In this document: positions 1 through 10,643 of the stretch, in pieces
Position numbering within the stretch: the first letter of the stretch is position 1
How the letters are laid out: every line of letters starts with the position of its first letter
Source: Acidobacteriota bacterium
Lineage (GTDB): Bacteria > Acidobacteriota > Terriglobia > Acidiferrales > UBA7541
DNA: 64,000 nt
Direction of reading: 5' to 3'
NCBI GenBank assembly: GCA_013289585.1
Contig: JABCZR010000015.1
Coordinates: 80,337 to 144,336, forward strand
The notes under the pieces: generated by a model
The model's database searches: none
Told to the model about the DNA's origin: nothing
What the model saw: the letters and a program-made list of their open reading frames with translations, nothing else
Made by a program: the position numbers and the translations under genes

Positions 1-412
1 GCAGAAAAGTCCTGTCTTGCGCCAGCGCCGCTCCGCCAGAGCCCGCAAGATACCCGCTCATCGCCGCGCTGGCCAGCAGTAGCCCGGGGAAATAAAAAAT
101 CGTATAGACCCAGTAGGTCCATCCGGCGACGAAACCATGAAAATCACCGAAAGCTTCCTTGGCCCACACGTAGAGCCCGCCCTCCTCGGGAAAGCGCGAC
201 GAGAGTTCGTTGATCACCATTGCGGACGGCACAAAGAAAAAAACCGCCGCCAGCACCCAGAGGCTAATTGACGGCGTCCCGTTGTGCGCCGCCGCCGCAA
301 TCCAGCGCGGCCCCAACACCGTGGCGATGTTGAAAAACAGGACGTCCCAGAAGCCCATTTCCTTGCGCAATTGCTTGATTGGATCGGATGAGCCGTTCGC
401 GGCCTGGCTCAC
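1..412 (-). CDS. APC-superfamily amino acid permease, N-terminal part (runs off window)
   Basis: Inner-membrane amino acid or polyamine permease; only about 137 N-terminal codons are visible. A polar head of about 18 residues leads into hydrophobic helices (FWDVLFFNIATVLGPRW; VLAAVFFFVPSAMVINEL), followed by SSRFPEEGGLYVWAKEAFG, a loop pattern typical of the APC superfamily, and further helices. The GTG start at 412 shares GTGA with the stop of the upstream ATPase gene, so the two are translationally coupled; an in-frame ATG at 358 is the alternative. The substrate cannot be inferred from this part. Confidence 0.8.
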   Translation of the reverse strand, partial: MSQAANGSSDPIKQLRKEMGFWDVLFFNIATVLGPRWIAAAAHNGTPSISLWVLAAVFFFVPSAMVINELSSRFPEEGGLYVWAKEAFGDFHGFVAGWTYWVYTIFYFPGLLLASAAMSGYLAGSGGAALAQDRTFL

Positions 413-1200
413 AGGGTCACGTCCAGCGCGGGAATCAATTCGTCCTGCATGCGGAAATTCTTGAGGAATGGATCATTCGAACTTTCGAAACCGGCCCACG
501 GCCCAAAGAAGGTCACTTCTCCCTCCTGAAGAAATATGACCACGTCCGCCAGCTTTTTCGCCAGGTGCGTATCGTGAGTCACCACGATGGACGTTTTGTG
601 AAATGCTTTCTTCAATCGCAGGATCAAATCGCCCGCATGTCCCGCCATGATCGGATCCACCATCGTCGTTGGTTCGTCGAACAGGATGGCCTCGGGATTC
701 TGCGCCAGCGCCCGGCCGATGGCCACTGCGCGCTTCATTCCGGTGGAAAGCTCGCTCGGCAATTTATCCAGTACATGATCCACCTCGAGCATATTGGCGA
801 TTTTCGCGACGTAAGCCTCGAGGTCGTCGTATGTGAGGCCCGGCTGCCCGTCCAGCGGGAACGCGATGTTGTCTCTCACCGTCAGCGAATCGAAAAGCGC
901 TCCCGACTGGAACACCATCGTCACTTTGCGCCGCACCTGTTCGAATTGCGCTTCGCTGAAATGCGTCACGTCAACGCCGTCGACCAGAATCTGCCCCGAA
1001 TCCGCTTGCAGGAATCCCATGATGTGCTTCAGCGAAACCGATTTCCCCACGCCGCTGCGGCCCATGATCACGCAGGTTTCTCCGCGCTTCACCGTGAAGC
1101 TCACGTCTTTCAGCACCGGGCGGTCGTCAAACGCCTTGCACACATTTCGAAACTCGAAAAAATTTGCAGTCTCGGCGCTATTTTTGGCGGCCTCGCTCAC
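409..1200 (-). CDS. MlaF/Ttg2A-like ABC transporter ATP-binding protein
   Basis: ATPase of an ABC importer of the Mla (lipid asymmetry) type. Walker A GRSGVGKS lies at about residues 47-54, the signature LSTGMKR, Walker B ILFDEPTT and the switch histidine in VVTHD follow in order; the GVGKS and LSTGMKR forms are those of MlaF proteins. I chose GTG at 1200 because it has GGAG five bases upstream and overlaps the mobA stop as GTGA; ATG at 1218 would add six residues. The usual MlaE permease and MlaD substrate-binding partners are not adjacent: the gene sits between mobA and an amino acid permease, so its partner is unknown. Confidence 0.85.
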   Translation of the reverse strand: MSEAAKNSAETANFFEFRNVCKAFDDRPVLKDVSFTVKRGETCVIMGRSGVGKSVSLKHIMGFLQADSGQILVDGVDVTHFSEAQFEQVRRKVTMVFQSGALFDSLTVRDNIAFPLDGQPGLTYDDLEAYVAKIANMLEVDHVLDKLPSELSTGMKRAVAIGRALAQNPEAILFDEPTTMVDPIMAGHAGDLILRLKKAFHKTSIVVTHDTHLAKKLADVVIFLQEGEVTFFGPWAGFESSNDPFLKNFRMQDELIPALDVTL

Positions 1201-1826
1201 TCGCGCTCCGTTTCCCAAACGCGGCGCATTTCTTCATAATCCGCCGCCGTATTCATGTTCCAGAACAGCCGTCCTGCGCTATCAAACCGTTTCCAGACCG
1301 GCTCGTCAAGCACTTCCGAGCGCAGGAGTGCGACGCCGGCAGTCACTTTTCGAACGCCGCTTTCGAACGCCGCCCGTAATGTCTCCGCCGCATCGGTTCG
1401 CCAGCACGCGCACAAAGGCTCTGGCCCATGTGCCGAATGAGCAAGCACGACCTGGGCCTCGCTATTCACTGCTCGCTCGGCAAGAAAGGCCATCCACTCG
1501 TTCGTCAAAAACGGCATGTCGCAACTCAGGATCACATTCCATTCGGTGTGCGCCGCGCTTTTCTGGGAATTTTCAAGCGCCGTGATAATTCCTCCCAGCG
1601 GCCCTTCGCCAGGCCACTGGTCAACAACCATTTCTCTTTCGAATTGAGCGTACTTCTCCGGCGCGCCTACAACTATTACGTTCCTGGCCACGTTCTGCAG
1701 CAACGCAATCATGCGCCCCAGCATTGGCAGTCCTCCAAGCTCCACCAGCGCCTTGTCCCGCCCGAATCGCGAGCTCCCGCCACCCGCCAGGACGTATCCG
1801 CAAATCTCCCTGCTCTCTGTGTCCAT
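1197..1826 (-). CDS. mobA: Molybdenum cofactor guanylyltransferase MobA
   Basis: Cytoplasmic enzyme that transfers GMP from GTP to molybdopterin to make the guanine dinucleotide cofactor. The nucleotidyltransferase signature LAGGGSSRFGRDKALVELGG is near residues 13-32, and ILSCDMPFL carries the metal-binding Asp. The length of 209 residues fits the family. It lies 2 nt after the NtrC-type regulator gene and overlaps the MlaF-like gene downstream, so it is probably co-transcribed with both. No molybdoenzyme is visible next to it. Confidence 0.88.
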   Translation of the reverse strand: MDTESREICGYVLAGGGSSRFGRDKALVELGGLPMLGRMIALLQNVARNVIVVGAPEKYAQFEREMVVDQWPGEGPLGGIITALENSQKSAAHTEWNVILSCDMPFLTNEWMAFLAERAVNSEAQVVLAHSAHGPEPLCACWRTDAAETLRAAFESGVRKVTAGVALLRSEVLDEPVWKRFDSAGRLFWNMNTAADYEEMRRVWETERE

Positions 1827-1828
1827 TC

Positions 1829-3229
1829 CTATTCGTCTTCCAGCGGCTCCCTGCCCGGCCGCCGAATCCCCAACTCCCGCAATTTCTCTTGCAAGCTCTG
1901 ACGGTGCAGCCCGATCGTCACCGCCGTGCGCGAAACATTCCAGCGATGCTCCGCCAATTGCCGCGTTAAGTAAGCCACCTCGAACTTCCTCTTCGCTTCG
2001 CGGAAATCCCGTTCGCTAAGACCATTGTCCGGACCGCCGCCACTCGGTTTGTGCGGATTCGCCTCGCCGTGAACCACTTCCGCCGGCAAATCATCAACGC
2101 CAATCTCCTCGCCGCGGCAGAGCACCAGGCTTCGCTCCAGCGCGTTCTTCAATTCGCGCACATTTCCCGGCCAATCGAACTTCTCGATCACTGCCATCGC
2201 TTCACGCTTCAACCGCGCTCCCCGTCCCAGCCGCGCCGCATGCATCTGCAAAAAAGTCTCGGCCAGCAGCGGGATATCCTCCTTATGAGCGCGGAGCGGC
2301 GGCAACTCGATGGTCACCACGCGCAGCCTGTAAAATAAATCCTCGCGAAATTTTCCCGCGCGAATTTCCGCACTCAGGTTCCGGTGCGTCGCGCTGATCA
2401 CTCGCACATCCACCGCGATCGATTGCGTCCCGCCCAGCCGCTCAATCGTCCGGTTCTCCAGCACACGCAGCACTTTCGCTTGCGTCACCGGATTCATATC
2501 CCCAATTTCGTCCAGGAAAATCGTCCCGCCCGAAGCCAGTTCAAACTTCCCCTTCTTCTGCTGAGACGCGCCGGTGAACGCACCGCGCTCATAACCAAAC
2601 AGCTCCGACTCGATCAGCGTTTCCGGCAGGGCCGCGCAATTCACCGCTACGTAAGCCTTTCCAGCTCGCGGCGACCGCGCATGTATTTCTTGCGCCAGCA
2701 AATCCTTCCCCGTGCCGCTCTCCCCGAGAATCAGCACGGTAGAATCCGTCGGCGCTACGCGGTCCGCCATTTCGAACGCGCGCCGCATTTCCGCCGAGCG
2801 CCCGATCATCTGCCCAAACTGCCCTTCGGTAGTGAGTCTGCGCCGCAGCGAATCGTTTTCTTTTTCGAGAGTGGCCAGCTTCAGCAGATTCGAAACGCGC
2901 TGCCGTAGTTCCTCCAATTCGAATCCCTTCACCAGATAATCCGCCGCGCCCAACTGCAAAGCCTCCACCGCCGTTTTCGCCGTATCCAACGCCGAAACCA
3001 TCAACACGGGGATCTCGCTGCCCTGCTCACGCATCCAGCGCAAAAACGAAAGCCCATCCTGCCCGGGCAGAACCACGTCCAGCAACACCAGGTCCGGCTG
3101 CTCCCGCGGCATCGCTTCCCGCGCCGCCTCCGCCGAATCCGCCTCCGCAATCCGGTACTTCGCCTCCAGCGCTCGCCGCAGCCCGTATCTCGCCGCCGGC
3201 TCATCATCCACAATTAAAATAGTCTTCAT
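1829..3229 (-). CDS. Sigma-54-dependent response regulator, NtrC family
   Basis: Two-component transcription activator. The receiver domain (about 1-120) has the acidic pair D8-D9, phospho-acceptor D51 in LLDVVLPG and K101 in VKGF. The AAA+ domain has Walker A GESGTGKD (169-176), the sigma-54 contact loop GAFTGA (216-221) and Walker B TIFLDEIGD. A Fis-type helix-turn-helix lies at the C-terminus (about 425-455). It follows the histidine kinase gene by 39 nt and is its likely partner. Target promoters are unknown; I did not find a convincing -24/-12 site in the window. Confidence 0.9.
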   Translation of the reverse strand: MKTILIVDDEPAARYGLRRALEAKYRIAEADSAEAAREAMPREQPDLVLLDVVLPGQDGLSFLRWMREQGSEIPVLMVSALDTAKTAVEALQLGAADYLVKGFELEELRQRVSNLLKLATLEKENDSLRRRLTTEGQFGQMIGRSAEMRRAFEMADRVAPTDSTVLILGESGTGKDLLAQEIHARSPRAGKAYVAVNCAALPETLIESELFGYERGAFTGASQQKKGKFELASGGTIFLDEIGDMNPVTQAKVLRVLENRTIERLGGTQSIAVDVRVISATHRNLSAEIRAGKFREDLFYRLRVVTIELPPLRAHKEDIPLLAETFLQMHAARLGRGARLKREAMAVIEKFDWPGNVRELKNALERSLVLCRGEEIGVDDLPAEVVHGEANPHKPSGGGPDNGLSERDFREAKRKFEVAYLTRQLAEHRWNVSRTAVTIGLHRQSLQEKLRELGIRRPGREPLEDE

Positions 3230-3268
3230 GCTTCTCTTTTCTTTAATTCTCTTTACTTCATTACGTCC

Positions 3269-5251
3269 TTACTTCCTTACTTCATCCAACGGCAGCGTCA
3301 CGTGAAATCGCGTCCCCCGCCCCTCCCCAATCGGACTTTCCCAATCTACTTTCCCTCCAAACTCCGCCACGCGCCGCGCCACGATCGCCAACCCCAATCC
3401 CGTTCCCTGTGATTTCGTCGTGAAAAACGGCCGCAGGATCTTCTCCCGCAGCGCCGCCGGAATCCCGGGCCCGTCATCCTCCACGGTGAGAACGCAAACG
3501 CCATCTTGCGGCGCCGCGCTCACGCTCACCTGTCCCCCGCGAGTCGCCGCCTCGAGCGCATTCACCACCAGATTCGAAACGATATCGTTCAGCGCCTCCG
3601 CGCTCACTGCCACGCGCGCGTTTTCCTTCGAAACTCGAAGCCGCAGCTTCACTCCGCGCCGCTCCGCCTCATGCGACAACACACCCGCCACTTCCCCCAC
3701 TACCACGCGGCCGTCGCAACTTCCCGCCACGCCGCCCCCACGCACCGCCGGCCGGCTGAATTGCAACAACTGGTTCAGCTTCCCGGACAGCCGACCAATT
3801 TCCTCCAGCACCATCTTCGTCTCCGCCCGCATGGAGTCCGGCAATTCCGGATTCTCCAGCTGCACTTGCAAAATCGTCTTCATCGATCCCAACGGATTCT
3901 TCAAATTGTGCGAAATGCTTGCCGCCATCTGCCCCACCAGCGCCAGCCGCTCGCGCTCCGCCAATTCCCTCTCCAGCTGCAGCTTCTCCTCAATCATCCG
4001 GCACAAATCCAGCGCCCCCGGCAACTGTTCGCACAAAAACTCCAGCGCCCCGCGCGTCTCTCCGGAGATGGCCGCGCCGTGCGGTTCGACCAGCAGCGAG
4101 CCGATGGTGTTGTTTCCCTGCAGGATCGAAAAGCCTTCTCGAAATTCCTTGCGCGCGGGAATTCGCTCCTCTTTTCCGCTCTCCGGGTGCCACAACATCA
4201 GCCCCACCTCGTCAAATTCAAACTGCTCCTTGAGGCGGCGCTCGATGAACTCCGCCAACTGCGGCATGTCGCCCTTCCGCGCTTCCTGCTGGATTTCTGA
4301 TGCCAGGCGATGCGCCACTTCCATTTCTTTTTGTACCGTTGCCTGCAGCCGCCGCCCAAGAGCTCGCTGCAACGGCTCAATGAAAATCACCAGTACGAAC
4401 AACAGAATGGCCGCGGTCGCTTCCGGAGGGAGTACAGGCTCGAGCCGAATGCTGAGACGGCGAACAAGGCTGAGGTAAAGTAATGCGAGAAAAGTGGCCG
4501 AAATCGCGTACAAGAGATTATTTTGCCGCCCGATCTGCAAAAAGTTGTGCCGGTAGACAAGAAAGATGAGCACGCTGAACGGCAAGATCGGCAGCAGCGC
4601 AAAAGCGGTTGCAAATCCCTCCACTGTCCCCGCTTGCGGATGCAACGGCATCAAATGCAAGCCCGCGACCGCCAGGAACGACGCCGCGAAGAATACCAGT
4701 AGTGTCCAGTGAAAATAACGCTGCGCTTTGTCCGGGGACGCGCCCGCAAAGCGGCTTTCCCACACTCCGCTCCACGCCAGAGAAATCGCCAGCACCATCG
4801 CAAAGCCTTGCCCCAACGCCCTGACAGGCTCCAGGAAATTAAAATGGTGGTCCTCGACGAGGGCCGGAACGCGCGTAAACCCGACATACAAAATGGCCGC
4901 ATAAACGAGCAGCAGCACCGCCACTTTCCACCGTTTGTTCTTGAGCAGCCCCCGCGTCTCCGCATATTCCATGTGCAGATGCAGCAGCAGCGCGGGCAGC
5001 ATGCACAGACCGGCGGATATAATTGCAATTGCAAATCCATTGAGCGCGGGCGGAGGCACCGCATAATAAATCTGCGAGTTCAGTGCGAGAAGCGATCCAC
5101 CGTAAAAGAGGAACAGCGCGAGGCACAGAAAGAAGAAAACACGTTCAAAATTGCGCTGTCTGCGATAGCCAAGAATCACCACCATCCAGAAAAGCTGCAG
5201 CAGCGTCCCTGCTGTGTAGCCAATCAGCCGGATGTAGAGCAGCGATCCCAT
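3269..5251 (-). CDS. Membrane sensor histidine kinase with GAF-like domain
   Basis: Sensor kinase expected to phosphorylate the adjacent NtrC-type regulator. Residues 1-290 hold about eight hydrophobic helices with no large periplasmic loop, so the signal is probably sensed in the membrane. A GAF-like segment follows (about 325-420), then HisKA with the phospho-acceptor H448 in SISHNLKNPLGS, and a HATPase domain with N-box NLVVNALEAA and G-boxes DDGPGIP and GTGLGLAI. Overall order resembles PrsK-type kinases, but assignment to that group is not established. The N-terminus MGSLLYIRLIG runs straight into helix one, supporting this start. Confidence 0.85.
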   Translation of the reverse strand: MGSLLYIRLIGYTAGTLLQLFWMVVILGYRRQRNFERVFFFLCLALFLFYGGSLLALNSQIYYAVPPPALNGFAIAIISAGLCMLPALLLHLHMEYAETRGLLKNKRWKVAVLLLVYAAILYVGFTRVPALVEDHHFNFLEPVRALGQGFAMVLAISLAWSGVWESRFAGASPDKAQRYFHWTLLVFFAASFLAVAGLHLMPLHPQAGTVEGFATAFALLPILPFSVLIFLVYRHNFLQIGRQNNLLYAISATFLALLYLSLVRRLSIRLEPVLPPEATAAILLFVLVIFIEPLQRALGRRLQATVQKEMEVAHRLASEIQQEARKGDMPQLAEFIERRLKEQFEFDEVGLMLWHPESGKEERIPARKEFREGFSILQGNNTIGSLLVEPHGAAISGETRGALEFLCEQLPGALDLCRMIEEKLQLERELAERERLALVGQMAASISHNLKNPLGSMKTILQVQLENPELPDSMRAETKMVLEEIGRLSGKLNQLLQFSRPAVRGGGVAGSCDGRVVVGEVAGVLSHEAERRGVKLRLRVSKENARVAVSAEALNDIVSNLVVNALEAATRGGQVSVSAAPQDGVCVLTVEDDGPGIPAALREKILRPFFTTKSQGTGLGLAIVARRVAEFGGKVDWESPIGEGRGTRFHVTLPLDEVRK

Positions 5252-5401
5252 GGGCCTCCAGAGTGCCGGATTTTACCCTTGACTCCAGAGCAGGACAATC
5301 CCCAAGTGTCACATTTTTCTTGCACCATCTAAGCTATTATAAATAAACACTTTATTTTGAGCGAAAATCCACAGGAATCCTGCCCCAAGCCCGGCAATTC
5401 C

Positions 5402-5429
5402 TTGACATGCCAGCCTTTTCTGCTATATT
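5402..5429 (+). promoter_or_regulatory. groESL sigma-70-type promoter
   Basis: Perfect -35 TTGACA at 5402-5407 and -10 TATATT at 5424-5429, spaced 16 nt. The -10 abuts and overlaps the CIRCE operator, as expected for HrcA repression. The 5252-5401 stretch upstream shows no gene. Confidence 0.8.
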
Positions 5430-5454
5430 AGCAGTCGGTGGCGAGGAGTGCTAA
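5428..5454 (+). promoter_or_regulatory. CIRCE operator (HrcA binding site)
   Basis: TTAGCAGTC (5428-5436), a 9-nt spacer, and GAGTGCTAA (5446-5454). This matches the canonical TTAGCACTC-N9-GAGTGCTAA inverted repeat with one mismatch in the left arm. It covers the start region of groESL transcription, so HrcA repression relieved by heat shock is expected. No hrcA gene is in the window. Confidence 0.92.
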
Positions 5455-5514
5455 TTCCCCTTTTTCTCGCCACCACACTTTAAACCGCAAGTTCACCTAC
5501 GGAGGTTTTTCAAG

Positions 5515-5829
5515 ATGGCAGTGAATCTGACCCCGCTCCACGACCGCGTCGTTGTGAAGCGCATTGAAGAGAAGGAAAGCATCAAGGGCGGCATCATCAT
5601 TCCGGACTCCGCCAAAGAAAAGCAGCAGGAAGGCGAAGTTATCGCCGTCGGCCCTGGCAAGCGCGAGAAGGGTGAGCTTCATCCCCTCGACGTCAAGGTT
5701 GGCGACCGCGTCCTGTTCGGCAAGTACGGCGGCACCGAAATCAAGATCGACGACGAAGAGCTCCTCATCCTCCGGGAAGAAGAGATCCTCGCCAAGCTCG
5801 GCGGCGCCGCAAAAGCAGCAAAGAGGTAG
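5515..5829 (+). CDS. groES: Co-chaperonin GroES
   Basis: Cytoplasmic 10-kDa lid of the GroEL folding chamber. The protein (104 residues) begins [18 protein letters not shown], has the mobile-loop segment [20 protein letters not shown] and ends in the usual [12 protein letters not shown] stretch. ACGGAGGTTTTT supplies a strong ribosome site before ATG 5515. It is transcribed with groEL from the CIRCE-controlled promoter. Confidence 0.98.
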   Translation: MAVNLTPLHDRVVVKRIEEKESIKGGIIIPDSAKEKQQEGEVIAVGPGKREKGELHPLDVKVGDRVLFGKYGGTEIKIDDEELLILREEEILAKLGGAAKAAKR

Positions 5830-5850
5830 TTTCGGTATTTAAGTGTAGGC

Positions 5851-5894
5851 GCCGGGCTTTAGCCCGGCCCGCAATGCCCCCGACCAAGTCGGGG
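5851..5894 (+). repeat. Two REP-like hairpins between groES and groEL
   Basis: GCCGGGCTTTAGCCCGGC (5851-5868) is a perfect inverted repeat around TT. A second hairpin, CCCCGAC-CAA-GTCGGGG, occupies 5878-5894. Neither has a T-run, so neither looks like a terminator. The second resembles 44631-44647 (CCCCGGC-CAA-GCCGGGG), which suggests a dispersed repeat family. Confidence 0.75.
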
Positions 5895-5920
5895 CGAAGT
5901 TCACCAAAGGTTCAGCTTAG

Positions 5921-7591
<1,671 letters not shown>

Positions 7592-7621
7592 TTTTTCCAG
7601 CTCGCCCACAACCTCAATCCT

Positions 7622-7662
7622 AAAAGGGCGTCCTCGGTGCGAACCAGGACGCCCTTTTTCTT
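7622..7662 (+). terminator. Rho-independent terminator after groEL
   Basis: AAAGGGCGTCCT (7623-7634), an 11-nt loop, and AGGACGCCCTTT (7646-7657) form a 12-bp stem followed by TTTTTCTTTC. The A-run on the left could also end transcription of the convergent LLM gene. Confidence 0.93.
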
Positions 7663-7699
7663 TCCCGCTCTGATTTGTTTGCTTTAAATACCCCTGGGA

Positions 7700-8734
7700 T
7701 TAAGCCTTGCCCGTGGCCTGTATGATCACTTTGTCCGCGCCCGACCCCATGCGGTCCCGCACTTCCGCGGCAATCTCGAATGACCGCAACCGCGCCCTCT
7801 GATCGTAAATAATCCCCGTTACCATCAACTCATCCGGCTTCGTCACCTCGATGAATTCACTCAACCCCCGTTCCACGGTCATCGATGAGCCCACAAACGA
7901 ACACGCTAGCGACTGGCTCGCCATGGACTTCTCAGCGGGCGTCCAATACTTCTCGATGTCGTCGATCGGTGCCGGAATTTGTCCCGGCATTCCTCGCCGT
8001 AGCAACGTGAAAGCTTGCTGGTGCGAAGTGAAGAGCCGCCGCGCTTCCGCGTCTGTATCGGCGGAGATGACGTTCGCGCCCACCATCGCGTAAGGCCGCT
8101 CCAGCTCTTTCGATGGTGTGAACCGCCTCCGGTAGAGCGCAAGCGCCTGCATCAAGTCCGCCGGCGCAAAATGCGACGCAAACGCAAACGGCAATCCCAT
8201 CATCGCCGCCAGTTGCGCGCTGAATAAGCTCGATCCTAGCAGCCAGATCGGCACCCGCAGCCCGGCTCCCGGTACCGCGCGGATTTGCTGCCCCGGTTCA
8301 GCGGGCTCGAAATACGATTGCAATTCCTTCACATCGCTCGGAAATTCTTCGTCCGTGGACTTGCTGCCGCGCCGCAACGCCCGCGCGGTCGCCACATCCG
8401 TTCCCGGCGCGCGCCCCAGCCCGAGATCGATTCGCCCCGGATACAACGAAGCCAGCGTCCCAAACTGCTCCGCGATCACCAGCGGCGCATGATTCGGCAG
8501 CATCACTCCGCCCGCTCCCACGCGAATCGTCTTCGTGCCGCCAGCCACGTGCCCGATTACCACAGCCGTCGCCGCGCTCGCGATCCCCGGCATGTTGTGG
8601 TGCTCCGCCAGCCAGAAACGCTTGTACTCCCATTGCTCCGCATGCTGCGCCAGCTCCAGCGAGTTGCGAAACGCATCCTCCGCCGTCGCCCCCGCCGCAA
8701 TCGGCGCCAGATCAAGCACTGAAAATGGGACCAT
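7700..8734 (-). CDS. LLM-class flavin-dependent oxidoreductase (luciferase-like)
   Basis: Predicted FMN- or F420-dependent monooxygenase with a TIM-barrel fold, cytoplasmic. N-terminal SVLDLAPI, the [16 protein letters not shown] segment, [20 protein letters not shown] and [17 protein letters not shown] are typical of the YhbW-like branch. The length of 344 residues is normal. It stands alone, convergent with groEL and divergent from the DUF47-pit pair. The substrate cannot be predicted. Confidence 0.88.
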   Translation of the reverse strand: MVPFSVLDLAPIAAGATAEDAFRNSLELAQHAEQWEYKRFWLAEHHNMPGIASAATAVVIGHVAGGTKTIRVGAGGVMLPNHAPLVIAEQFGTLASLYPGRIDLGLGRAPGTDVATARALRRGSKSTDEEFPSDVKELQSYFEPAEPGQQIRAVPGAGLRVPIWLLGSSLFSAQLAAMMGLPFAFASHFAPADLMQALALYRRRFTPSKELERPYAMVGANVISADTDAEARRLFTSHQQAFTLLRRGMPGQIPAPIDDIEKYWTPAEKSMASQSLACSFVGSSMTVERGLSEFIEVTKPDELMVTGIIYDQRARLRSFEIAAEVRDRMGSGADKVIIQATGKA

Positions 8735-8936
8735 GCAAATCTCCCGAGCCGGATACCTGCACCCTGAATACGGCGGACTTTCCGGCGCTCAGTTCTTAGA
8801 TGAATTCCCGGTCCCACTCGGCACACCTGGCAGGCACGCATGCTCATGGCCCGCCACGCCCTCCCTTGCCTCCCCTCTCCCCCCTCTGATATCGTCCGTA
8901 GGCCTCAAGACATCGACTCTTCAGGGGAGAGTCACC

Positions 8937-9563
8937 ATGCCAGGACTATTGCAGCGGTTCTTGCCGCGCGAAGAGGGCTTTTTTGATCTCTTTGCCAAAC
9001 AGGCGGCCAACATCCATGCGGGCGCCGATGCCCTGCACAAAATGCTCACGCATTACACCGGCGTGCCCGAGCAGGTCCAGATCGTCAAGGCCATCGAGCA
9101 CGAAGGCGATGAGATCACCCACGCTCTCATCACCAAGCTCAATCAAACCTTCATCACCCCGTTCGACCGCGAAGACATTTACGAGCTCTCGAACCGCCTC
9201 GACGACGTCATCGATCTGATCGACGCCGCCGCCAGCCGTTTCGTCCTCTATCGCGTGGACTCCATCCGCGTCGGCACCATCGATCTGGTAAAAGTACTTG
9301 TCTCCGCCACGGCCGAAGTCGAGGCCGCCATCCGTGCCCTCGAGACTCCCGACAAAGCCCTCAGGCACTGCATCGAGATCAACCGCTACGAAAACGAAAG
9401 TGATCGCCTCTGCCGCACGCTCATCGCCCAACTCTTCGACGAAGAAAAAGACTCCGTCCAGATCATCAAATGGAAAGAGATCTTCGAAGTCATCGAAACC
9501 GCCGTAGACAAGTGCGAAGACGTCGCCAACGTCATCGAAGGCGTCATCGTCAAGAGCGCCTGA
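8937..9563 (+). CDS. DUF47/PhoU-like Pit accessory protein
   Basis: Cytoplasmic helical protein of the DUF47 family, commonly encoded next to Pit phosphate transporters and thought to modulate them. The chain (208 residues) is almost all alpha-helical, with PhoU-like acidic segments IEHEGDEITHALI and INRYENESDRLCR that could bind metal. I start at ATG 8937 (AGGGGAGAGTCACC upstream); the open frame continues further upstream but without family-like sequence. The phosphate transporter gene begins 6 nt downstream, so the two form one operon. Confidence 0.9.
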   Translation: MPGLLQRFLPREEGFFDLFAKQAANIHAGADALHKMLTHYTGVPEQVQIVKAIEHEGDEITHALITKLNQTFITPFDREDIYELSNRLDDVIDLIDAAASRFVLYRVDSIRVGTIDLVKVLVSATAEVEAAIRALETPDKALRHCIEINRYENESDRLCRTLIAQLFDEEKDSVQIIKWKEIFEVIETAVDKCEDVANVIEGVIVKSA

Positions 9564-9569
9564 TCCGCA

Positions 9570-10565
9570 ATGACCGGCTTCTCCCTCCTGCTCCTCGTCA
9601 TCACCCTCACGCTCACGTTCGAATTCTCGAACGGCTGGCACGACGCTGCCAATTCCATCGCCACGGTCGTCTCCACGCGCGTCCTCACTCCCTTCCGCGC
9701 CGTCGTCTGGGCGGCCTTCTGGAACTTCATCGCCGCGTTCTTCTTCGGCACCGCTGTTGCCGGCACCATCGGAAAAGGCATGGTACACATTGAAATGGTA
9801 AACCAGCAGGTACTCCTCGCTGGTCTGCTTGGCGCCATCACCTGGAATCTCATCACTCTCATTCTTGGCCTGCCCACCAGTTCGTCGCACGCTCTCATTG
9901 GCGGCTTCGGCGGCGCGGCCGTGGCCAAAGCCGGATTTCGTGCGCTCATCCTTGGCGGCTGGCTCAAGCCCGTCCTTTTTATTTTTCTCTCGCCGGTAAT
10001 CGGCATGGTCCTCGGGATGACCGTCACCTTCGTAACCAGTTGGATCGTTCGCAAGCAGCGCCCGCAAAAAGTGGATAAGTGGTTTCGCCGCCTGCAGCTC
10101 TTGTCCGCCGCCGGCTACAGCTTCGGCCACGGCACCAACGACGCCCAGAAAGGCATGGGCATCATCACCACAGCGTTGGTCGCCGGCGGACTTCTGAAAT
10201 CCTTCGCCGTGCCGTTCTGGGTAATCATCTGCTGTCATCTGGCTATGGCCGGCGGCACCATGGCTGGCGGCTGGCGCATCATCAAGACCATGGGCCAGCG
10301 GATCACCAAGCTCACTCCCTTCGGTGGCTTCGCTGCCGAAACCGCCGGCGGCCTCACCCTCGTCGGCACAGCGATCTTTGGTATTCCCGTCAGTACCACG
10401 CACACCATCACAGGCGCTATCGTCGGCGTCGGAGCGACGCGTCGTCTATCCGCCGTCCGCTGGGGCGTCACCCGTCGCATCGTCTTCGCTTGGGTCCTCA
10501 CCATCCCCGGCGCCGCCCTCTTCGGCGCTGTCCTCTACCACTTTCTTGGCTCCCTCATCCGCTAA
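9570..10565 (+). CDS. pit: Low-affinity inorganic phosphate transporter, Pit family
   Basis: Inner-membrane cation-coupled phosphate transporter (331 residues, about ten helices). The two inverted PHO4 signatures are present: FSNGWHDAANSIATVVSTR near the N-terminus and SFGHGTNDAQKGMGII in the second half, with GLPTSSSHALIGG and GIPVSTTHTITGAIVG loops. It follows its DUF47 partner directly. Confidence 0.95.
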   Translation: MTGFSLLLLVITLTLTFEFSNGWHDAANSIATVVSTRVLTPFRAVVWAAFWNFIAAFFFGTAVAGTIGKGMVHIEMVNQQVLLAGLLGAITWNLITLILGLPTSSSHALIGGFGGAAVAKAGFRALILGGWLKPVLFIFLSPVIGMVLGMTVTFVTSWIVRKQRPQKVDKWFRRLQLLSAAGYSFGHGTNDAQKGMGIITTALVAGGLLKSFAVPFWVIICCHLAMAGGTMAGGWRIIKTMGQRITKLTPFGGFAAETAGGLTLVGTAIFGIPVSTTHTITGAIVGVGATRRLSAVRWGVTRRIVFAWVLTIPGAALFGAVLYHFLGSLIR

Positions 10566-10580
10566 TTGACTTTTCCCCAA

Positions 10581-10625
10581 GCGCCGCAGGCGCGACATAC
10601 GTTTGCCCAGCGCGCAAGCGTTGGG
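10581..10625. repeat. REP-like double hairpin after pit
   Basis: GCGCC-GCA-GGCGC (10581-10593) and CCCAGCG-CGCAAG-CGTTGGG (10606-10625) lie 12 nt apart between the convergent pit and 10644-11027 genes. There is no T-run. A paired element of this form is familiar to me from Acidobacteriota and related genomes; that recollection was not checked. Confidence 0.6.
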
Positions 10626-10643
10626 TGACCTATCGAGATGCCT

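Noticed and set aside
8946..10403. 485-codon minus-strand open frame antisense to the DUF47-pit operon
   Set aside because: It is the complement of two clear genes; composition is Gly/Asp/Glu-biased as expected of a shadow frame in GC-rich DNA, with no family likeness.
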